Shown: piece by piece, positions 58,090-64,000 of the stretch
How positions within the stretch are numbered: the first letter of the stretch is position 1
Layout: the number at the start of each line of letters is the position of its first letter
Source of the DNA: Gammaproteobacteria bacterium 28-57-27
Lineage (GTDB): Bacteria > Pseudomonadota > Gammaproteobacteria > Halothiobacillales > Halothiobacillaceae
Assembly (NCBI GenBank): GCA_002281735.1
Contig: NCGK01000014.1
Span: forward strand, 99,599 to 163,598
Length of the DNA: 64,000 nt
Reading direction: 5' to 3'
Position numbers and translations under genes: made by a program
The notes under the pieces: model-generated
The model's input: only the letters and a program-made list of their open reading frames with translations
Databases searched by the model: none
Told to the model about the DNA's origin: nothing

Positions 58090-60561
58090 CTATTGACGGG
58101 GTTCCTGCAACACAACGCTTTTCAGACGCAAGGCATTGCCCACTACCAGCAAGGAACTGAGCGACATGCCCACCGCCGCCACCCAAGGACTGATAAATCC
58201 AAGTGCAGCAAAGGGTACAGCCAACAGGTTATAGCCCAAAGCCCATGCCAAGTTCGTATGGACGTTGCGTCGAGTGACACGCGCCATGCGTATGGCTTGC
58301 GGTATCGCGCGCAAATCATGCCCAAGCAAGACGAAATCACTATGCAACTGCGCCAGTGTGGTCGCCGCGCCGAAGGACAGTGATACCTGGGCTGCCGCCA
58401 GGGTTGGTGCATCGTTAATGCCATCCCCCGCCATCAACACCTTGGCACCTGCGGCCTGCGCCTGCTCAATCCAGGCTAGTTTATCTTGCGGCAACATCGC
58501 GCCGTGATATTCGTCAATACCGAGCTTTTGAGCCATGTAACGCACGGCAGCGGGCTGGTCGCCACTCAAAATCACCACACGTTGCATACCCAAAGCGCGC
58601 GCCTGAAGCACAAAGTCTTCAGCACCTTCGCGCATTTCATCATGCAGCACAAACAACGCACGCGGCTGTGCGTCACAACTTAGCACTACCACAATACCCG
58701 CGTTTTCAAGCTGTGCCTGCAACCAGATTTGATCCTCATCCGCTAATGCGGAGCCTTGGAGCGCAAAAAGTGGGGTACCCACACGCCAGCAACCGCCATC
58801 AAAGTGTGCTTCCAGACCCTGTCCCGGCACGTTCAGCACCTCAATCGGAGCATCCAGCGGATCAACACCCTCACACAAAGCATGTGCTAATGGGTGTTCC
58901 GAGTGCATTTCCATACGCGCCACCAAAGCCCGCACCAAGGCCTCATCCATGCCAGCCAACGCGCGCAAGCTTGTTATCCTGGGTCGCCCGCGTGTCAGTG
59001 TTCCGGTTTTATCCAACACCAAGGTATTCGCTCTCGCCAGCGCCTCAACTGCCGACATACGCATCGGCAAAACCCCCATGCCCGCAAAGCGCCCGGCTGC
59101 AATCGCCAAAGCCACGGGCGTGGCCAAAGCCAAAGCACACGGGCAAGTAATAATCAGCACGGAAATGGTATTGGGCAAGGCGTGCGCTGGGTCAATAAAC
59201 CACCACACCAGCGCCGTCAAAGCGGCAAGAATCAAAGTCACCAGCACAAACGGCGCAGAAATGCGCTCAGCCAAAATTGCCAATTTGGGTTTCTCGGACA
59301 AACCACGATCCATCAGGCGTTGCAGCTCATTCATGGTCGAGTCGGCACTGACACGTTCCACCCGCATCAATATGGGCTGATCGACATTGCAACTTCCGGC
59401 GGCAATCCAATCCCCTTGCCAATGCGCCACCGCCGCAGACTCACCCGTGAGGTGCGACTCATCGAAGCTACTGAATGCACTCAACAAACTGCCATCGACC
59501 GGCACGCTCGCGCCGGGCAGTAAGCGCACCACATCACCGGCTTTCAGGTCGGCGACCGCCACCTCGACATCGCCATCCTCATCCACACGGCAGGCCGTGC
59601 GCGGAATAACCTTCATCAAATGATCGAGCGCACTCGCCGCCGCCAGCCGCCCTTTCAGTTCTACCACCCGCGCCAGCAAGACAAAAAATACGAACATGGC
59701 AATGGAATCAAAATAGGCTTCTTCACCGCCCATAAGCGTCGCCCACAAACTACCGCCCCAAGCTGCGACCAAGCCCAAAACCACCGGCACATCCATGCCA
59801 AGGCGTTTATTTTTCAGATCACGCCATGCGCCTACAAAGAAATCCGCGCCGGAATACACCAGCATGATGAAAGTAATCAGCAACACCGACCAACGGCCAA
59901 TAACCTCCCACAACTCAAGCTGCCCCAGCTCGGCATGGCCCCCCATCCAATAGGTTGAAATAGAAAACGCCATAACAGGCATACCGAGCAAACCCGCAAA
60001 CAATAAACGTTCAACACTGCGCCTGCGCGCATCTTTTAATAACTGGTCTCGGTGCGCCGGGTCATACGGATGCGCCACATAACCAATGGCAGCAATCACC
60101 TGCAAAATTTCGCTCAACTTGGTCTGCGCCGGATCCCACGTCACACGCGCCTGATGACTGGCGTAATCCAAATGCACATCCACAACGCCAGGATGCGCGC
60201 GCAAGGTCTGTTCATTCAGCCACATGCAGGCCGCACAACGAATGTTCTCCAGAATTAGCGCCGCTTCAAGCAATTCGCCACTATGGCGCACAAAACTTTG
60301 CTGAATGTCCGGACGATCAAACAGGCTTAAATTGCGCAAAATTTCCGGCAGGACTTGGGCATTGATCTCGCCCTCCTGCTCGCGGAACTTGTAAAACTCT
60401 TCAAAGCCTGCATCCACAATGGTCTTACATGCGGCATGACAACCGGCACAACAAAACACCCTCTCCTCGCCGAGCACGGGATAGCGCAGATCAATCCCTC
60501 GCGGGACTTCCAGCGCACAGTGGTAACAAACCGGTTTATCGAGCGTTTTGTCGTTAGGCAC
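58090..60561 (-). CDS. CcoI/FixI-like copper-transporting P-type ATPase
   Basis: A protein of about 823 residues. An N-terminal cysteine-rich domain (CYHCALEVP..FCCAGCHAAC) and a heavy-metal domain IRCAACMWLNEQTL precede eight membrane helices. The metal-site motif CPC is in IITCPCALALATPVALAI. The phosphorylation loop is DKTGTLTRG, and the hinge is GDGINDAP. GTG 60561 has GGAAGA 7 bases upstream. A TTG at 60576 is too close to the terminator at 60579 to be preferred. FixI/CcoI ATPases move copper outward for oxidase assembly. Confidence 0.93.
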   Translation of the reverse strand: MPNDKTLDKPVCYHCALEVPRGIDLRYPVLGEERVFCCAGCHAACKTIVDAGFEEFYKFREQEGEINAQVLPEILRNLSLFDRPDIQQSFVRHSGELLEAALILENIRCAACMWLNEQTLRAHPGVVDVHLDYASHQARVTWDPAQTKLSEILQVIAAIGYVAHPYDPAHRDQLLKDARRRSVERLLFAGLLGMPVMAFSISTYWMGGHAELGQLELWEVIGRWSVLLITFIMLVYSGADFFVGAWRDLKNKRLGMDVPVVLGLVAAWGGSLWATLMGGEEAYFDSIAMFVFFVLLARVVELKGRLAAASALDHLMKVIPRTACRVDEDGDVEVAVADLKAGDVVRLLPGASVPVDGSLLSAFSSFDESHLTGESAAVAHWQGDWIAAGSCNVDQPILMRVERVSADSTMNELQRLMDRGLSEKPKLAILAERISAPFVLVTLILAALTALVWWFIDPAHALPNTISVLIITCPCALALATPVALAIAAGRFAGMGVLPMRMSAVEALARANTLVLDKTGTLTRGRPRITSLRALAGMDEALVRALVARMEMHSEHPLAHALCEGVDPLDAPIEVLNVPGQGLEAHFDGGCWRVGTPLFALQGSALADEDQIWLQAQLENAGIVVVLSCDAQPRALFVLHDEMREGAEDFVLQARALGMQRVVILSGDQPAAVRYMAQKLGIDEYHGAMLPQDKLAWIEQAQAAGAKVLMAGDGINDAPTLAAAQVSLSFGAATTLAQLHSDFVLLGHDLRAIPQAIRMARVTRRNVHTNLAWALGYNLLAVPFAALGFISPWVAAVGMSLSSLLVVGNALRLKSVVLQEPRQ

Positions 60562-60578
60562 GCAGCGTTCTTCCAATG

Positions 60579-60609
60579 AAAAAAGCCCCGCAAAAAATCT
60601 GCGAGGCTC
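60579..60609 (-). terminator. rho-independent terminator after the cytochrome c gene
   Basis: On the minus strand AGCCTCGCAGATTTTTTGCGGGGCTTTTTT: AGCCTCGCA pairs with TGCGGGGCT with one mismatch, followed by six T. It sits between the cytochrome gene and the ATPase gene, so part of the transcription would stop here. Confidence 0.8.
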
Positions 60610-60635
60610 AAGTTATACCTAAATAATGCGAAGAA

Positions 60636-61370
60636 TTACTTGGCAGTCATGCCCGCATAGTAATGCGCCAACTGCACAATTTCTTCATCCGTCAATACCT
60701 TGGCAATCAAACGCATACGCGAGTAAACATCATTACTACGCGCGCCTGTTTTGTAATCCTGCATGGTTTTGATGAAGTACTCAGGCGTTTGACCGGCCAA
60801 AGCCGGGGTATCAGTCGCCTGACCCTCACCATTGGAAACGTGGCAAGACTGGCAAGGCGCTAACAAACGCTTGCCATCACCACGACGCACCAAATAGGTG
60901 ATTTGCTCGCCCATAGCCGTATCGAAGGTGACGCCTTCGGGCAACGACGGCAAGGGGAAGCTGGCATAAAACTGCGCCAGATCCGCCATATCCTGGTCAG
61001 TAACCAACTGACCTTCCGCCGTCATGATTTCAGCAGCATGGCTCCCCTTACGCTTGCCATCTTTGTAATCCTTCAACATTTTGAAGACATACTCGGCACG
61101 TTGCCCAGCGAGTGACGGCCAGTTTGAAGATGGCGCAACCCCTGCATTGCCGTGGCAGGAGGCGCAAAACAACGACTCACTCAGTTGAGCACCGCGAGTC
61201 TTATCGCCTTGTGCCACAAAGCGAACCTGCTCCGCCGTCCAGGCCACGTTGGTGGAGGGGGCTTTGCCCGCAACGGCTGCTTCGTGCCCCGCAGCAAACA
61301 GCGGGGAGATCATCATCGCAGCGGCAAGACCAGCCACGCCCACAACGGTTTTAATGTGCTTATTGTTCAT
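60636..61370 (-). CDS. diheme cytochrome c4-like protein
   Basis: A 244-residue exported protein with an N-terminal signal peptide (NNKHIKTVVGVAGLAAAMMI). It has two heme-binding sites, CASCH (69-73) and CQSCH (173-177). The WPSLAGQ and TPALAGQ repeats and paired axial methionine regions are those of cytochrome c4. It begins 4 bp after oxidase subunit I, so it is a likely electron donor to it. Confidence 0.93.
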   Translation of the reverse strand: MNNKHIKTVVGVAGLAAAMMISPLFAAGHEAAVAGKAPSTNVAWTAEQVRFVAQGDKTRGAQLSESLFCASCHGNAGVAPSSNWPSLAGQRAEYVFKMLKDYKDGKRKGSHAAEIMTAEGQLVTDQDMADLAQFYASFPLPSLPEGVTFDTAMGEQITYLVRRGDGKRLLAPCQSCHVSNGEGQATDTPALAGQTPEYFIKTMQDYKTGARSNDVYSRMRLIAKVLTDEEIVQLAHYYAGMTAK

Positions 61371-61373
61371 GAA

Positions 61374-63059
61374 TCAAACTCCCCAAGGAATGGTGCCGTG
61401 CGTACCGATGAAGAAAAACTGCACGATGGGATAGCCATAGCTAAGAATCATGTAGGCCAACATCGCCCAGTTCCAAAAGGCCAAGCTATTCAGCACATTA
61501 GGCAGACGCATCGGCTCGTGAATGGCCACGGCGTATTCCACCTTGGTATCCGCTGCGGGCGTCTTGTTAAGGTGAGTCATCACCAAGTTGTAGATAAACA
61601 TCAAACCAGCAACCACCACCAACACCGCACCGACGATCATGAGGGCTTCATAGATGCCCCACATTTGCGCATACTCGGGGAAGGCAGCGTACTGATCGGT
61701 GGTCGATACACGACGCGGTTGACCAGCAATGCCCAACATATGCCAAGGCGCGGTCAACACCACCATACCGATGAAATAGAACCACATCTGCCAGACTGCC
61801 AAGGCGCGTGAATACAGTGCATTGCCCGTAATCTTCGGCCACAACCAATACGCGGCAGCCAAGTACATAATCACCGTGGTACCACCGAAGATCAGGTGGA
61901 AGTGACCCGTAATCCACTGGGTGTTATGCACCATCACGTCCCAAGTGTAAGACGCGTTCAACACGCCGCCCCAACCACCCACGGTCAGCATCAACAGCGC
62001 AAGGCCACCAGCCAGCACAATCGGATTATTCCAATCCAACGCACCAATCCAGCCAAACAAGCCCTTACCACCACGCAGGCGACCCGCAATTTCCATGGAG
62101 GCCAACACAGTAAAGCCAGTCAGGAAGGTTGGCACCGCCACCATGAACGTACCGAACATATGCAGCAGCTTCCAGCCTGCGGCTTGTTGTGGATCAACAT
62201 ACAAGTGGTGGAAACCAATCGGCACAGAGAAGATGAACAGTAGAACGAAGGCGATACGCGCAAACTCATCCGAGAACAGCTTGCCACCCGCTTCCTTGGG
62301 CAAAATCACATACATGGCAATGTAGGCTGGCATCAACCAGAAATACACAATCGCATGCAGTGTCCAAGAGAACAGGGTACGCGCCAAGCCCACGTCAATG
62401 GTTGGTGCAATACCAAACACCACTGGCAACAACTGGAATACAGACTCAGATGCCACACCCAAGCTCGTCCAGCCCCACAACAAAGCGGTGATAGTGAACA
62501 TGAACATCACCGCTGGCACGGGCTTGCCGGGGTTTTCCTTCTTCCACTGGACGAAGGCGATAATCATATCAGCCACCCAGAACCAGGACCCCACCACCAG
62601 CAAAGTTGCGCCCAAATAGAAAGATGGGTGCGCCAATTCAGGTGGATAGAAGGTGTAGAGCACCGACGCGTAGCCAGTCAGCAGCGGAACCGCCGCCATG
62701 ACTGTACCGATCAAAGACACCCAAAAACCCGTCCATCCGAAGAACGGCTTCTTGTTCACACTGTGCGCCATGGTGTGATAACCCCAACCCATCGTGAAGA
62801 AGGTGGTTAACACAAAGGCCAGCAATACACCGTGCGTTGACGTGGAGGCGAAATACACCGCCGTGTTTTCAATACCCGGAAAAAAGCCGCTACGTTCTGC
62901 GGCCTGGAATAACCCCATGGGCAAGCCCAAGGCGAGCGCCGCAAAAGCGACCCACATATTCCACAGACCTAATTTATTACCGTAAGCCTGCACTGCCGTC
63001 ACCGCTGGGCGGGATGACGTGGCAGCAAGACTCGCAGCATGTTCAGCAGTAATGCTCAT
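61374..63059 (-). CDS. ba3-type (B-family) cytochrome c oxidase subunit I
   Basis: A 561-residue heme-copper oxidase subunit with 13 or so helices. The heme ligand is H76 (FASTSTHG). The CuB ligands are H235 with its Tyr partner Y239 (LHAIVYFW) and H284/H285 (GFHHLY). The heme ligands H386 and H388 are in TGHFHLI. The tyrosine-histidine spacing and the lack of the A-family K-channel sequence put it in the B family, known for oxygen affinity and no separate subunit III here. Confidence 0.94.
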   Translation of the reverse strand: MSITAEHAASLAATSSRPAVTAVQAYGNKLGLWNMWVAFAALALGLPMGLFQAAERSGFFPGIENTAVYFASTSTHGVLLAFVLTTFFTMGWGYHTMAHSVNKKPFFGWTGFWVSLIGTVMAAVPLLTGYASVLYTFYPPELAHPSFYLGATLLVVGSWFWVADMIIAFVQWKKENPGKPVPAVMFMFTITALLWGWTSLGVASESVFQLLPVVFGIAPTIDVGLARTLFSWTLHAIVYFWLMPAYIAMYVILPKEAGGKLFSDEFARIAFVLLFIFSVPIGFHHLYVDPQQAAGWKLLHMFGTFMVAVPTFLTGFTVLASMEIAGRLRGGKGLFGWIGALDWNNPIVLAGGLALLMLTVGGWGGVLNASYTWDVMVHNTQWITGHFHLIFGGTTVIMYLAAAYWLWPKITGNALYSRALAVWQMWFYFIGMVVLTAPWHMLGIAGQPRRVSTTDQYAAFPEYAQMWGIYEALMIVGAVLVVVAGLMFIYNLVMTHLNKTPAADTKVEYAVAIHEPMRLPNVLNSLAFWNWAMLAYMILSYGYPIVQFFFIGTHGTIPWGV

Positions 63060-63076
63060 TCTCGTCTCTCCCTATG

Positions 63077-63571
63077 TTAGGACTTGCCAGCGGTCACATG
63101 CAGTTTGGAATACATGTAATCGTGACCCAAACCGCAGTACTCATTACAAATCATCGGAAAGCTTCCCGGGGTTTGAAATTGAGTGTGAACTTCGGACACA
63201 TAGCCAGGAACCACCATGGTGTTCATATTGCTGAATGGCACATGCACGCCGTGCAGAACATCAAACGAAGCAATACGTAACTTCACTGGCGTGTTCGCCG
63301 GAACTTCAATTTCCTGCGGATAGAAGCCATAACGCGCTGCCACCATAGTGACGGTGTACGAGCCATCGGCTTCTTTTTTCACGCCCAGGTTTTCTTCAGC
63401 AAACTCACCTGACAGGTGCAGCTTGGCTGAGTCAATGGTCTCAACGTTGCTTGGTGGGTGCATATTTTCGGCAGCGGCAAAATAGATCTGCACGCCCCAG
63501 AAAATCGCCAACATCCCGCCAATAGCCCAAAGCCAACGCTTCTCTAGCGGATCAATATGAATCGTGGACAT
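63077..63571 (-). CDS. ba3-type cytochrome c oxidase subunit II
   Basis: A 164-residue protein with one N-terminal transmembrane helix (WLWAIGGMLAIFWGVQIYFA). The CuA site is complete: H107/H110 (LHGVHVPFS), C142, C146, H150 and M153 (CNEYCGLGHDYM). The length matches the short subunit II of ba3 oxidases. Confidence 0.95.
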   Translation of the reverse strand: MSTIHIDPLEKRWLWAIGGMLAIFWGVQIYFAAAENMHPPSNVETIDSAKLHLSGEFAEENLGVKKEADGSYTVTMVAARYGFYPQEIEVPANTPVKLRIASFDVLHGVHVPFSNMNTMVVPGYVSEVHTQFQTPGSFPMICNEYCGLGHDYMYSKLHVTAGKS

Positions 63572-63615
63572 CTCTTAAACTCCTCTTATGAAACGCGGCA
63601 CTTAGCTCGCGGTAC

Positions 63616-63756
63616 TCAACTCACTGGGCCGTGGCTGACGAACAAGGCATACATACCCAACCAGCCGAGCGTAAAAAGCACGCCGTAAATGGCGAGAATG
63701 ACCCAAGTACCAATGGGCGAGGTGGCGAGAATTTTTTTCTCTTCTTCTGGAGTCAT
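63616..63756 (-). CDS. small one-helix oxidase subunit, IIa-like
   Basis: A 46-residue protein, not found by long-frame searching. ATG 63756 (10 bases after AGGAG) gives MTPEEEKKILATSPIGTWVI, then LAIYGVLFTLGWLGMYALFV. An ATG at 63765 is in frame but touches the ribosome site. One hydrophobic helix follows an acidic start, as in the CbaD/IIa subunits of ba3 oxidases, and it stands immediately upstream of subunit II. Confidence 0.75.
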   Translation of the reverse strand: MTPEEEKKILATSPIGTWVILAIYGVLFTLGWLGMYALFVSHGPVS

Positions 63757-63811
63757 GGTGCTCATCTCCTTAAAAGGTCACCAAGGTGACCGTAGTAATG
63801 AAAAAAATTGG

Positions 63812-64000
63812 TCAGGCGAAGCAATCAGCGGTAAAGGTACGAATCCAGGTTTCGGTATACAGCGCCGCCAGGCGAATCTGTGCCTGGCTGGCGTTGAGTA
63901 TCTGGTAGCGTGGGCCGGAGACGTTGGTGATCTTGCCGTCCTTGAGTTCGAACACGTCCACCACAAACAGGCCGTATTCGTGTCCGGCCAGGGCGTAGCA
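63812..64000 (-). CDS. C-terminal part of an unrecognised protein, cut by the window
   Basis: The frame from the window edge reads CYALAGHEYGLFVVDVFELK, then DGKITNVSGPRYQILNASQA and ends TADCFA at the stop at 63814-63812. The start lies outside. It precedes the oxidase genes and is transcribed in the same direction. I see no known motif; it resembles a small alpha/beta domain of the VVDVFELKDGKI type found in SnoaL-like folds, but that is a weak hint. Confidence 0.55.
   Translation of the reverse strand, partial: CYALAGHEYGLFVVDVFELKDGKITNVSGPRYQILNASQAQIRLAALYTETWIRTFTADCFA

Overview
The window looks like a chromosomal segment from a gammaproteobacterium, or a close relative of the beta/gamma boundary, with a GC content in the mid-50s percent. 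The evidence is the mix of FimV, HflD remnants, the leuCDB-asd-fimV order, the ftsH-folP-glmM-tpiA-secG-tRNA-Leu-nuo order, and a DUF2818 gene after nuoN, a position best known from betaproteobacteria. A quinol/cytochrome c respiratory lifestyle is clear (complete 14-subunit complex I, ba3-type oxidase, cytochrome c4-like protein). A chemolithotrophic sulfur oxidiser would fit the two DUF302 proteins and the ba3 oxidase, but no sulfur gene lies in the window, so that is a guess.

Layout. 1-7228 (minus): fimV (cut by the window edge), asd, leuB, leuD and leuC, with a LysR regulator divergent from this group at 8150. 9100-11100: a decayed accessory patch holding a fragment of a type I secretion ABC transporter and two tandem copies of an unknown gene with long poly-G tracts, one in frame and one not. 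11173-17175: an old-yellow-enzyme oxidoreductase, apbC/mrp, metG, a lipoprotein and a BrnT/BrnA toxin-antitoxin pair. 17213-24100: prfC, two divergent DUF302 genes, a monothiol glutaredoxin, and a three-gene operon (2OG-Fe dioxygenase, lipoprotein, broken N-acetylglutaminylglutamine amidotransferase). 24266-30822: uvrD, a PIN/RHH toxin-antitoxin pair, a DUF808 membrane protein, then a SagB-type dehydrogenase locus preceded by a tiny, very basic open reading frame with an excellent ribosome binding site. 30993-35349: a PAS protein, icd, a NUDIX hydrolase, mnmA and a broken hflD. 35432-56748 (minus): ftsH group, folP, glmM, tpiA, secG, tRNA-Leu(GAG), nuoA-N and DUF2818. 56905-64000 (minus): a terminal oxidase cluster with its copper-delivery proteins (ba3 subunits IIa, II and I, cytochrome c4, a CcoI/FixI-like P-type ATPase, SCO1, PCuAC).

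How the genes work together. LeuCDB performs the middle steps of leucine synthesis, beside Asd. NuoA-N oxidises NADH and pumps protons. At the other end of the chain the ba3 oxidase reduces oxygen, with cytochrome c4 as probable electron donor and SCO1, PCuAC and the ATPase supplying copper to the CuA/CuB sites.

The most notable features outside core metabolism are: (i) the poly-G duplicated pair, which could be phase-variable; (ii) the small basic ORF plus SagB-like dehydrogenase with two uncharacterised small partners, without a YcaO cyclase in view; (iii) two otherwise ordinary genes (asnB-type and hflD) each broken by a short out-of-frame internal deletion; and (iv) an unusually rich set of intergenic palindromic repeats of at least six families, some inside the leu operon and one apparently built into the start of a lipoprotein gene.
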